Positions 16,038-23,307 of a DNA stretch of 27,402 bases are shown here, in pieces. The translations under genes and the position numbers were made by a program. A model generated the notes under the pieces. That model was not told where the DNA came from and searched no databases. It was given only the letters and a program-made list of their open reading frames with translations. How positions within the stretch are numbered: the first letter of the stretch is position 1; each line of letters starts with the position of its first letter. Source of the stretch: Bacillota bacterium (GTDB lineage Bacteria; Bacillota; Clostridia; Acetivibrionales; DSM-1351); the NCBI GenBank assembly GCA_023441625.1, contig JAEZOA010000113.1:1-27402 (forward strand), given 5' to 3'.

Positions 16038-16132
16038 ATATATGTCCATGCCCCGTATTTGGCACAAAACTCCATTAAAGTACTAGCATGGACTCGGTCC
16101 CCCTTTTCTTACTTATTTTAGTTCTTTCAACC
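16038..16132 (-). promoter_or_regulatory. Leader element copy 2 (GGACCGAGTCCATGC repeat)
   Basis: Read on the minus strand, GTTGAAAGAACT starts near 16132. The core is GGACCGAGTCC followed by ATGC. The arm GTCCATGC (16093-16086) pairs perfectly over 8 bp with GCATGGAC (16051-16044) across a 34-nt loop. The same GTCC can instead pair with the GGAC just before it (GGAC-CGA-GTCC). The downstream arm ends 8 nt before the EamA ATG, where a ribosome binding site should be. Confidence 0.65.
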
Positions 16133-16246
16133 TTACCACCTAATGAAAATTTATGTTATACTAATATTATACTCTGGACTTTTGCAATGTTTATTGCATT
16201 AAATGCTTTAAACTTTGCAAAAGCTGCTTTTATCCGATGTATACCG

Positions 16247-16382
16247 CCGCTAATACCCCCACTTCTATAAATGTGGGATAAAGGGCGCTACGACCATGGA
16301 TAACGATTTCTAAGCTCCTGATGGAGTAAAAACTCCACCTGAAGCCAAGAACTCTGTTTATGCTATTAATCTTTTGGTTTTC
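16247..16382 (+). ncRNA. Structured noncoding stretch; possible IS200/IS605 right-end/omega-RNA remnant or leader RNA
   Basis: CCCAC-TTCTATAAAT-GTGGG (16258-16277) is a hairpin of the kind seen just downstream of tnpB genes in IS200/IS605 elements. It is followed by GGAGT-AAAA-ACTCC (16323-16336) and GAAGCCAAGA...TCTTTTGGTTTTC (about 16341-16382), which can pair through CCAAGA/TCTTTTGG. The arrangement resembles, from memory, clostridial IS605 right ends that encode guide RNA scaffolds. No tnpA or tnpB is present, so it would be a remnant. The alternative is a 5' leader of the AraC-nucleotidase operon, which begins 90 nt downstream. Confidence 0.35.
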
Positions 16383-16471
16383 ATATAATAATAGTAGGAG
16401 AGGGGTGTATTTAGGTAAATATGTCTGTGCTCTGACTTGGGGTTTACAGATGTTGATTATGGGAGGTGAAT

Positions 16472-17356
16472 ATGGATAGAGAACAAGCAATAAAAAAGGG
16501 ATATCTGCATAATGATTTTAGATTTTTTCATTTAAAAGATAAGAAAAATGTCCAATTTGAGCACCATTATCACGATTTTAATAAGATAATTATTTTTATC
16601 TCTGGTGATGTAGTTTATAATGTTGAAGGCAAATCATATAGACTTAAGCCTTGGGACATACTATTGGTTCCAAGCACCCAGGTTCATAAACCAATAATTG
16701 AACCTGAGCAGGAGTATGAAAGAATAGTCATATGGATAAACGATGACTTTTTAATAGAGCATGGCAATGAGCAAAATAATCTTTTGACTTGTTTTAATAT
16801 AGCAAGAGAAGATAGAAATCTTGTAAGGCTTGGTCAAAATTCACTTAGTTCCATAAAGGCTATACTTGCAAAATTAGAGCAGGAGCTGAAGAATAAACAG
16901 TTTGGAACTGACGTATTATGTAATGCTCTATTTGTTCAATTTATAGTTTATATTAATCGACTTCAGCTAAAACCAGATTTAAATACCGAAAATATAGAGG
17001 TCGAGTTTGATGAGCAGATTACGCAGGTTATTCAATATATTAATTCAAATCTTGGTTTGGATCTTAGCATTTCTGAATTATCTTCTAAGTTTTACATTAA
17101 TAAATTTTATCTTATGCATAAGTTTAAGGATAATACGGGTTACTCTATACATAAATATGTTAATAATAAAAGATTGCAAAAATGTGCAGCATCAATTAAA
17201 GCTGGGACATCTCCTTCAGAGGTGGCAAGTGAATTTGGATTTAATGACTATTCCAGTTTTGTCAGAGCTTTTTCCAAAATGTTTGGAGTATCACCAAGTA
17301 AGTACTACAAAGCTTCAAAAGCTTTAAATGATAAACCATTTCAAATTGAAGGTTAG
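16472..17356 (+). CDS. AraC-family regulator with cupin sensor domain
   Basis: 294 residues. Residues 28-105 form an AraC-binding cupin: EHHYHDFNKIIIFISG carries His31, His32 and His34, and YRLKPWDILLVPSTQVHKPI is the second cupin strand pair. The C-terminal AraC domain (about 185-285) has two helix-turn-helix units: LSISELSSKFYINKFYLMHKFKDNTG and SPSEVASEFGFNDYSSFVRAFSKMFGVSPSKY. Such proteins usually activate neighbouring genes in response to a small ligand. GGGAGGTGAAT directly before ATG 16472 fixes the start. The nucleotidase-like gene follows after 27 nt and is likely co-transcribed, which suggests the ligand is a nucleotide or sugar signal (inference). Confidence 0.88.
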   Translation: MDREQAIKKGYLHNDFRFFHLKDKKNVQFEHHYHDFNKIIIFISGDVVYNVEGKSYRLKPWDILLVPSTQVHKPIIEPEQEYERIVIWINDDFLIEHGNEQNNLLTCFNIAREDRNLVRLGQNSLSSIKAILAKLEQELKNKQFGTDVLCNALFVQFIVYINRLQLKPDLNTENIEVEFDEQITQVIQYINSNLGLDLSISELSSKFYINKFYLMHKFKDNTGYSIHKYVNNKRLQKCAASIKAGTSPSEVASEFGFNDYSSFVRAFSKMFGVSPSKYYKASKALNDKPFQIEG

Positions 17357-17383
17357 AATATAGAGTAAGGAGAGGCCAAAAAT

Positions 17384-19339
17384 ATGAAAAATTATAAAAT
17401 AGCTGGTAGTCTGGTACTTGTAATGATTTTTCTCGTAATTAGTCTTTTCTCTAATACCTTTGCAGCAGGTGCTGAGAAAAAGCTATCAATTCTATTTACT
17501 CATGATATGCACGACCACTTACTTCCAAATAAAAGTGTAGTAGATAATGTAGTTATGCAGACAGGTGGATATGCTAGAATGCAGGCTGCTATTGACCAGC
17601 AAAGGAGTGAAAAAAAGAATACCCTTCTGGTTGATGCTGGTGATTATTCAATGGGGAATTTATTTCAGGCAGTATATTCTAGTGACGCACCGGAGCTAAG
17701 GATAATGGGACAAATGGGATATGATGTAACAACGTTTGGGAATCATGAGTTTGATTTTAGGGATAGTGGGCTAGCAAGACATTTATATGCTGCAAAAAAT
17801 AGTGGTGATAAGCTTCCTCCAATCGTAAATTCAAACATTACATTTCCTGCAAAGGAGAATATGACTAAATCCTTACAGGATTTACAAGGTGCGATGTCTG
17901 CATATGGTGTTAAGGAATACATAGTCCTTGAACGAGATGGGATTAAAGTTGGCATATTTGGCTTGATGGGAGAGGATGCTGTTAGTGTTACACCAATGAC
18001 AGAGGTTACTTTCAATAATTATATAGAAAGTGCTAAGAGTACTGTCGAAAAGCTTAAGCAACAAGAAAAGGTAGATTTGATTGTCTGCTTATCCCACTCA
18101 GGAACCTCTGAAAGTACCTCTAAATCTGAGGATGAGCAACTAGCAAAAAGCGTTCCAGAAATAGATGTTATTATTAGTGGTCATACTCATACAAAGCTTG
18201 AAAAACCAATACTCGTGGGAAAAACTATTATTGGTTCCTGTGGAGAATATAGTAATTACCTGGGTGTTATTGATCTTATTAAGGAATCAAATGGAAGATG
18301 GGAAATGGAAGACTACAAGCTTGTGTCTATTGACAGTAGTTTAGAAGAAAATCCTAAAATAAATGCTACAATAAATTACTATAAAGGGCTAGTTCAAGAA
18401 AAGTATTTAAATAATTTTGGCATGAATTTTGATGAAGTTCTGGCAAAGAATCCATTTAACTTTATTCCAACTGAGAAAATAGGCAAGGAGCATAAAGAAG
18501 ATCCTTTAGGAAATCTTATAACTGATGGCTACATATACTCAGTTAAGAAAGCAGAGGGTGATCAATATGAGCCTATATCAGTTTCGGTGGTGACGGCAGG
18601 AGTAATGAGGGGCTCCTTTGTAAAGGGTGATATAACTGTAGAGGATGTCTTTATTTCCAGTTCTTTAGGGATAGGTCCAGACGGAGTTTCTGGATATCCT
18701 CTCATATCTATTTACCTCACAGGAAGGGAGCTCAGAGATTTGTGTGAGGTAGATGCTTCAATTTCACCAATAATGGGAAATGCACAATTATATATGTCTG
18801 GCATCAGCTTTACCTTTAATCCAAATAGATTGATTTTTAATAGGGTTACAGATATGCATCTGGAAAAACCAGATGGTACGCTTGAAGAAATAGATGCTTC
18901 TAAGTTATATAGAGTTGTAACAGGCCTTTATAATGCACAAATGCTTTCAATTGTAGGGGAGAAATCCTTTGGGCTGCTATCAATAGAACCTAAGACGAAG
19001 GATGGTACACTAATCACTGACTTTGAAGCTCATATTGTATATGATTCCTCAAATGGACGTGGAAACGAAGTTAAGGAATGGCTGTCAACTGCCCAATATC
19101 TTAAAGCATTTGAAAAGGTTGATGGAGTAGCACAAGTACCTGAATATTACAATAAAACACAAAATAGAAAAATTGTTGATAATAATAAGAACGTATTGGC
19201 CATCCTTGCAAATCCAAACAGTATTGCAGTTAAAATATATATTGTGGGCGCAGTAGTGGTTATAATTATAACTTTTGTGGCTTATAGGCTTATTACTCGC
19301 AGGAGGAGAAAGCAAAAGAGGATGAGTATTAAAGCTTAA
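17384..19339 (+). CDS. Cell-surface 5'-nucleotidase/metallophosphoesterase (UshA-like)
   Basis: 651 residues. Residues 1-28 form a signal peptide. The metallophosphatase domain (about 33-290) shows the dimetal motifs: FTHDMHDHL (38-46), LLVDAGDYSMGN, TFGNHEFDF, LIVCLSHSG and IISGHTHTKLEKP. The 5'-nucleotidase C-terminal domain follows (about 360-560): DPLGNLITDGY, VVTAGVMRGSFVKGDITVEDVF and LTGRELRDLCE. The end (about 616-638, VKIYIVGAVVVIIITFVAY) is a transmembrane helix followed by RRRRKQKR, so the enzyme is probably held on the outer face of the membrane. It would hydrolyse nucleotides or related phosphoesters for salvage. AAGGAGAGG upstream supports the start. It is second in an operon with the AraC gene and ends in a terminator at 19374-19417. 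Confidence 0.9.
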   Translation: MKNYKIAGSLVLVMIFLVISLFSNTFAAGAEKKLSILFTHDMHDHLLPNKSVVDNVVMQTGGYARMQAAIDQQRSEKKNTLLVDAGDYSMGNLFQAVYSSDAPELRIMGQMGYDVTTFGNHEFDFRDSGLARHLYAAKNSGDKLPPIVNSNITFPAKENMTKSLQDLQGAMSAYGVKEYIVLERDGIKVGIFGLMGEDAVSVTPMTEVTFNNYIESAKSTVEKLKQQEKVDLIVCLSHSGTSESTSKSEDEQLAKSVPEIDVIISGHTHTKLEKPILVGKTIIGSCGEYSNYLGVIDLIKESNGRWEMEDYKLVSIDSSLEENPKINATINYYKGLVQEKYLNNFGMNFDEVLAKNPFNFIPTEKIGKEHKEDPLGNLITDGYIYSVKKAEGDQYEPISVSVVTAGVMRGSFVKGDITVEDVFISSSLGIGPDGVSGYPLISIYLTGRELRDLCEVDASISPIMGNAQLYMSGISFTFNPNRLIFNRVTDMHLEKPDGTLEEIDASKLYRVVTGLYNAQMLSIVGEKSFGLLSIEPKTKDGTLITDFEAHIVYDSSNGRGNEVKEWLSTAQYLKAFEKVDGVAQVPEYYNKTQNRKIVDNNKNVLAILANPNSIAVKIYIVGAVVVIIITFVAYRLITRRRRKQKRMSIKA

Positions 19340-19373
19340 GGCTTAAATATGAAATTAAATTGCGTTTTAGAAG

Positions 19374-19417
19374 CCAGTTGCACATGGTTAATGACTATAT
19401 GTGCAGCTGGTTTTTTT
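19374..19417 (+). terminator. Terminator after the nucleotidase gene
   Basis: CCAGTTGCACAT (19374-19385) pairs with ATGTGCAGCTGG (19399-19410) with one G-U pair, followed by T7 (19411-19417). Confidence 0.9.
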
Positions 19418-19521
19418 AATAGTGTAAACAAAAATTAAGTATACAAATACATAGCTGAAAGTTTTATGGATAGTAAGAGTTTTGGTAAAAAATCGTTTTG
19501 GTAAAATTTTTAAAATATGTA

Positions 19522-19551
19522 TTGACATGATATATCAGAGCATGATATAGT
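19522..19551 (+). promoter_or_regulatory. Sigma-A-type promoter of the PadR-ABC operon
   Basis: TTGACA (19522-19527) is followed after 18 bp by TATAGT (19546-19551). The predicted leader is about 130 nt and contains leader element copy 3. Both boxes are overlapped or flanked by TGATATATCA-like palindromes. Confidence 0.65.
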
Positions 19552-19583
19552 TATCACATGATATATCACGAAGCGATATATCA
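19528..19583. promoter_or_regulatory. Array of four TGATATATCA-like operators
   Basis: TGATATATCA at 19528-19537, TGATA-TAGT-TATCA at 19543-19556, TGATATATCA at 19559-19568 and CGATATATCA at 19574-19583. Centres are 17, 14 and 15 bp apart. They lie across the spacer, the -10 box and the start of transcription, immediately upstream of a padR gene, so autorepression by PadR is the simplest reading. Confidence 0.65.
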
Positions 19584-19597
19584 TAAGGAGATATAAG

Positions 19598-19687
19598 GTT
19601 GAAAAATTAAAATGAAAAAGGGGGGATCGAGTCCATGCCAGTACTTTTAATGGAATATTGTTACAATTGCGGGGCGTGGAAATATAT
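19598..19687 (+). promoter_or_regulatory. Leader element copy 3 (GGATCGAGTCCATGC repeat)
   Basis: This is the most diverged copy. GTCCATGC at 19631-19638 pairs with GCGTGGAA (19674-19681) over 7 bp including a G-U pair. The competing hairpin is GGAT-CGA-GTCC, also kept by a G-U pair. The downstream arm ends 6 nt before the padR ATG (19688). Unlike the other copies it contains an intact short frame, MPVLLMEYCYNCGAWKYI (ATG 19635), whose TGA overlaps the padR ATG as ATGA. Confidence 0.65.
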
Positions 19688-20029
19688 ATGAGAGATGAAC
19701 TTATAAAGTCATATTTACCAATGAGTGAGCCAGCATATTATATACTGTTATCCCTAAAAGAGCCTAAACATGGATATGGAATTATACTTTATGTAAAAGA
19801 GCTTACACAAGGTAGAATCACCCTAGGAGCAGGGACAATATATGGGACGCTCACAAAGTTTGAAAAAGACATGCTTATTGTATCGGCTGGAGAGGAAGAT
19901 AGAAGAAAGCTGTATAAGCTAACAGAGGATGGCTTTTGGTTACTGGAGCAGGAATTGAAACGAATAGATGAGCTGCATACTAATGGTCATGTTGTTTTAG
20001 GGGGGATGAATAATGATCAAAGTATTTAA
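19688..20029 (+). CDS. PadR-family transcriptional repressor
   Basis: 113 residues from ATG 19688. The winged-helix core is typical: SEPAYYILLSLKEPKHGYGIILYVKELTQGRITLGAGTIYGTLTKFEKDMLI, then a GEEDRRKLYKLTEDGFWLLEQELKR wing and dimer helix. It belongs to the short PadR subfamily 2, which often represses adjacent ABC exporters and is released by drugs or small molecules. An upstream in-frame TTG at 19658 lies inside the leader hairpin and is not preferred. There is no clear ribosome binding site; GGGGCGTGGA takes that place and is predicted to be paired. The next gene overlaps the 3' end by 17 nt, and the four palindromes upstream are probable autoregulatory sites. Confidence 0.92.
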   Translation: MRDELIKSYLPMSEPAYYILLSLKEPKHGYGIILYVKELTQGRITLGAGTIYGTLTKFEKDMLIVSAGEEDRRKLYKLTEDGFWLLEQELKRIDELHTNGHVVLGGMNNDQSI

Positions 20030-20540
20030 ATGGTGGTGGGCATGGAACTTCGAAGAAGTAGAAGACTGGCTTGAACGAATGGAGGCGGGGGGCTTGCGCT
20101 TAGTCGAGACTAAGTTTAATGGAGTTTACTTCTGCTTTGAAAAATGTACTCCAACAAAAGCCAGATACTGTATTGACTATCAGAACAAGCTAACCCCCGA
20201 ATATATTACAATTATAAATGATGATGGCTGGAAGCTTCACCAAATTGGAATGGGCTGGTATTGTCTCAGAAAAGAGTATCAGGAGGAGGAAAGACCAGAA
20301 CTATATACTGATTTCGAAGGACTCATTGCCCGTAATAAGGTTCTTTTGTCTATAGTGATAATAGGTCTTGCTATCGAATTTATATGCCTTGGAGGTATGA
20401 TTGGGGGGTTGCTTGAATCACCCGATAATGGACGATTAGCATATACTTGTATATTAGGGGCTCTTGTACTTGCATTATTTTCGTTTATTATTGCTAATTT
20501 AGGTATGCAAATAAGTAAGTTTAACAAGAAAAAAAATTAA
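20013..20540 (+). CDS. DUF2812 membrane protein, partner of PadR
   Basis: 175 residues. The N-terminal half (1-100) is the DUF2812 domain: FKWWWAWNFEEVEDWLERMEAGGLRLV, with KARYCIDYQ and a DDGWKLHQIGMGWYCLRKE segment. Two transmembrane helices follow at about 111-133 and 143-165. DUF2812 proteins are very often encoded directly after padR genes, and their role is not established. Possibilities are modulation of the exporter or a membrane stress sensor (inference). The gene overlaps padR by 17 nt and uses GGGGGG inside the padR 3' end as its ribosome binding site, so translational coupling is likely. Confidence 0.8.
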   Translation: MIKVFKWWWAWNFEEVEDWLERMEAGGLRLVETKFNGVYFCFEKCTPTKARYCIDYQNKLTPEYITIINDDGWKLHQIGMGWYCLRKEYQEEERPELYTDFEGLIARNKVLLSIVIIGLAIEFICLGGMIGGLLESPDNGRLAYTCILGALVLALFSFIIANLGMQISKFNKKKN

Positions 20541-20628
20541 AAATGATATATGTTTACATCTAATAATATACTCATTCGGGTTCTTAACTGTTTGAGTGTT
20601 GAAAATAATTTTTTAAGAGGTGAATGAA

Positions 20629-21525
20629 TTGGGATTAATAGTTGAAAATGTCTCCAAAACCTTTGGAGAAAAGTTAGTAGTTAATAATATTAACTTAGAA
20701 ATGAAAGAGCCTGGTGTGTTTGGTTTGCTGGGAACAAATGGAGCAGGAAAAACTACCACAATTAGAATGATTTTAAACATTGTACAGAAAGACAGCGGAA
20801 CAATAAAGTGGAATAATAAACCAACCGTTGGACAAGTGCCAAACTTTGGATATCTCCCAGAAGAAAGGGGACTTTATCCAAAAGTAAAGGTAATAGAACA
20901 GCTTATGTATTTTGCACGGTTAAGGGGAATCAGTTCTGCAAAGGCAAGAAAAGATATTACATATTGGCTCGATAGACTAGAAGCAAGCCAGTATACAAAC
21001 ATGCTGGCAGAAAAGCTTTCAAAGGGAAATCAACAAAAAATACAGTTTATAGCATCAATAATTCATGATCCTGAGCTAATATTTATGGACGAGCCCTTTA
21101 GTGGATTAGACCCAGTTAATACTGATTTATTTAAGGGAGTAATATATGAGCTTATTGAAAAGAAAAAATATATTATCATGTCTAGTCATCAAATGACAAC
21201 AGTTGAGGAATTTTGCAAGGATATATTAATTTTGAAAAATGGTGAAACCGTACTTAGAGGTAAGCTTAAGGATATTAAGCATAGCTATGGCAGAAACAAC
21301 CTGATAGTCAATTGCGAAGGGAATATTGTTGAATTAGCTGAGGCAGAGAATATAACAAGTTTTACACAAAATACGACTGGTTATGAATTTAAGATTTCAA
21401 ATGAAGAGCAGGCCTATAAGTTACTTGAAAAAATTCTGAGTAAAAGGCTTATGCTGGATAAATTCGAAATTCGTGAACCGTCACTCCATGAGATATTTAT
21501 TGAAAAGGTAGGTGAAGCAAAATGA
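20629..21525 (+). CDS. ABC transporter ATPase (NatA/YhaQ-like)
   Basis: 298 residues from TTG 20629, chosen because AGAGGTG (20616-20622) is correctly spaced for it; the GTG at 20620 lies inside that site. All ABC ATPase motifs are present: Walker A GTNGAGKT (35-42), Q-loop region YLPEERGLYP (75-84), signature LSKGNQQ (130-136), Walker B LIFMDEPFSGLDP (150-162) and the switch His in SSHQ (185-188). The C-terminal 90 residues form a DUF4162-like extension seen in NatA/YhaQ-type subunits. The permease follows with a 4-nt overlap. The pair is likely an exporter under PadR control; sodium or drug export are both possible. Confidence 0.92.
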   Translation: MGLIVENVSKTFGEKLVVNNINLEMKEPGVFGLLGTNGAGKTTTIRMILNIVQKDSGTIKWNNKPTVGQVPNFGYLPEERGLYPKVKVIEQLMYFARLRGISSAKARKDITYWLDRLEASQYTNMLAEKLSKGNQQKIQFIASIIHDPELIFMDEPFSGLDPVNTDLFKGVIYELIEKKKYIIMSSHQMTTVEEFCKDILILKNGETVLRGKLKDIKHSYGRNNLIVNCEGNIVELAEAENITSFTQNTTGYEFKISNEEQAYKLLEKILSKRLMLDKFEIREPSLHEIFIEKVGEAK

Positions 21526-22793
21526 GAGAGTTTTTAGAGGTTTTTAAATATACCTTCAAAGAAAATATTAAGAAGAAATCATTTATTATTTCGACTATAG
21601 TTATTTTAGTAATGGTAATAGGCTCATTGCTTATACCTGCTATAGTTACAAAGGTTCAGTCTGATGACGAAAGCAGTAAAAAACCAGAGGATAAAAGCAT
21701 TGTTTATTTGATAGATAAAACTGGATTTTATGAAAATAATCTTGAACAAATTCAAAAGGAACTTTCAGAATATCAAATAATGAAAGAATCAGAGAGTAAC
21801 GTTGAAAGTCTAAAAAATGATATAAAGGAAAATGGAAAGAACTATTTAGTAGTTGCAAGCTTAGTTGAAGCTGTTCCAAATTTTGAGTATTATACCAAGC
21901 AATATGATGATGGACCAAGCGCTGAAATAATAAACAAGGTGTTCAAAGATATATTTTCTACAAGTCTCTTAAGACAGGCGAACGTTTCTGAAGATGTCAT
22001 TTCAAGGACCTTAGGTGACTTAAAAATTAACGTTACTGAACTAGGACAAAATAAATGGGTGGGGTATTTATTAAGTATCATGATATCTGCTTTGCTATTC
22101 ATGGCAGTTTACTTCTATGGATATGGAGTTTCAATGTCTATTGCTTCAGAGAAAACCTCTAGGGTAATGGAGCTTCTTGTAACCTCGGTTAAGCCATCAA
22201 GCATACTACTTGGAAAGACTGCTGGAATGGGAGTGCTAGGAATTATGCAGTTTGTATTAATTATCATTGCCGGATTAGTGACTTACATGCTTGCTTTTCC
22301 AAGTGATTTTACTATTGAGGGCATAAGCTTTGATTTATCGAGCTTTACCCCCTTCTCGATAGCTATGATCATAATATATTTCATTTTAGGATATATTCTA
22401 TATGCATTGATGAATGCTGTGGTTGGGGCAACTGTAAGTAAGGCAGAGGATATAAATTCTGCAATGATGCCGATGACATTTATTACAGTAATTTCATTTT
22501 ACTTACCCTATAGTACATTTATGAATCCTGATAGTACTGTAGCAAGAGTAGCTTCTCTAATACCATTTTCATCGGCATTCTCGGTTCCTTCGAGACTAAT
22601 CTCCACTGATGTACCAGGGTGGGAAATAGCAGCGTCTCTTGTTCTTCTTATTGCAGCAATAGTGTTAATTGGGATGATTTCTATAAAAATGTATTCATTT
22701 GCAGTTTTGCACTATGGAGACAAACTAAAATTAAGTAAATTGTATAAGATTTCTAAAGAAAATAAAGTACAAAATTTAAATAATAATATTTAG
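21522..22793 (+). CDS. ABC-2 type permease (NatB/YhaP-like)
   Basis: 423 residues. The first helix lies at about 19-41 (FIISTIVILVMVIGSLLIPAIV). A large extracytoplasmic domain follows (about 42-175: KPEDKSIVYLIDKTGFYENN and onwards), then five further helices: 183-207, 231-256, 281-305, 318-336 and 372-392. The SIASEKTSRVMELLVTSVKPSSILLGK motif (207-233) is the coupling segment characteristic of ABC-2 family 3 permeases. It forms the membrane part of the exporter with the preceding ATPase (ATGA overlap at 21522-21525). The substrate is unknown. Confidence 0.9.
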   Translation: MREFLEVFKYTFKENIKKKSFIISTIVILVMVIGSLLIPAIVTKVQSDDESSKKPEDKSIVYLIDKTGFYENNLEQIQKELSEYQIMKESESNVESLKNDIKENGKNYLVVASLVEAVPNFEYYTKQYDDGPSAEIINKVFKDIFSTSLLRQANVSEDVISRTLGDLKINVTELGQNKWVGYLLSIMISALLFMAVYFYGYGVSMSIASEKTSRVMELLVTSVKPSSILLGKTAGMGVLGIMQFVLIIIAGLVTYMLAFPSDFTIEGISFDLSSFTPFSIAMIIIYFILGYILYALMNAVVGATVSKAEDINSAMMPMTFITVISFYLPYSTFMNPDSTVARVASLIPFSSAFSVPSRLISTDVPGWEIAASLVLLIAAIVLIGMISIKMYSFAVLHYGDKLKLSKLYKISKENKVQNLNNNI

Positions 22794-22824
22794 TCTTTGA
22801 ATTTTTTCATTAGGAGATGGTGAT

Positions 22825-23019
22825 ATGAATATAAGAAAAGCAATGATAGCAATTAGTACATCTGGATATCTGATTTTTTTTGCAGCAATAGTATTCAGAC
22901 GGTTTTTTTCAGATTTTGCATTAGGTTTTTGTCAAAGTATGGCTTCCGTATTTTTATGTGTTTGGATTATATATTTGGCTTATTGCTTTATAAAAAAGAA
23001 GAATCCTACTAAAGTATAA
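22825..23019 (+). CDS. Small two-helix membrane protein
   Basis: 64 residues. There are two hydrophobic helices, at about 8-26 (AISTSGYLIFFAAIVFRRF) and 35-54 (CQSMASVFLCVWIIYLAYCF), then a basic tail KKKNPTKV. A good AGGAGATGGTGAT site precedes the ATG. No family is recognised. It lies 31 nt after the permease and 23 nt before the next small gene on the same strand, so it probably belongs to the PadR operon and may be an accessory or immunity-like membrane protein (inference). Confidence 0.65.
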   Translation: MNIRKAMIAISTSGYLIFFAAIVFRRFFSDFALGFCQSMASVFLCVWIIYLAYCFIKKKNPTKV

Positions 23020-23042
23020 TTTAGGATATGAGGTGATATAGG

Positions 23043-23225
23043 ATGTTTGGAAAACAGAATAGTAATAGATTTAAAGTTATTCATAAAGAAGGTACTCTTT
23101 CTATGTGTAAAATAATAGTAGACACAGAAACTGGAGTTCACTATTTAATAAATGTGGATGGATATGCTGGCGGGATAACACCTTTACTGAATAAGGATGG
23201 AAAGCCAATAGTTAAATCAATTTAA
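23043..23225 (+). CDS. DUF6440-like small protein
   Basis: 60 residues beginning MFGKQNSNRF. The central VDTETGVHYLINVDGYAGGITPLLNKDGKPIV matches the small family I know as DUF6440, in which a VDxxTGVxYLxxxxGYAGGxTPLLxxDGKP segment is nearly invariant. It has no membrane segment. The function is unknown; relatives often occur alone near transporters or as cargo of mobile islands. GAGGTGAT upstream supports the start. Confidence 0.75.
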   Translation: MFGKQNSNRFKVIHKEGTLSMCKIIVDTETGVHYLINVDGYAGGITPLLNKDGKPIVKSI

Positions 23226-23307
23226 ATTGGGTAAATAGATGCAAACTGTTCAGAAAAAGAAATTTTCAAGGTGCTGGATTGCTAATTATATCCATTTACA
23301 GTTAAGT

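Larger units (their letters stand above)
16036..16471. other. 436-nt divergent intergenic region between EamA and AraC genes
   Basis: The left third holds leader element copy 2 and, on the minus strand, TATAAT-like sequences near 16160-16180. The middle (16240-16390) holds a run of short inverted repeats described separately. The right part contains TATTTA-GG-TAAATA (16408-16421), a possible operator, and GGGAGGTGAA (16461-16470), the AraC ribosome binding site. Short open frames on both strands lack ribosome binding sites and family likeness. Confidence 0.6.
19340..19687. other. 348-nt intergenic region upstream of padR
   Basis: From left to right it contains the nucleotidase terminator (19374-19417), an AT-rich stretch without recognised signals (19420-19520), the promoter with its operator array (19522-19583) and leader element copy 3 (19598-19687). 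No gene is seen. Confidence 0.8.

Noticed and set aside
16036..16065. GTG 16065 as start of the EamA gene
   Set aside because: It falls in the loop of leader element copy 2 and adds residues not expected before the first transmembrane helix.
16088..16490. Short open frames on both strands between the EamA and AraC genes
   Set aside because: No ribosome binding sites, unnatural composition, and overlap with noncoding repeats and the AraC start region.
19658..19687. Upstream TTG start for padR
   Set aside because: The extra ten residues lie in the leader hairpin and have no family likeness; ATG 19688 gives the typical PadR N terminus.
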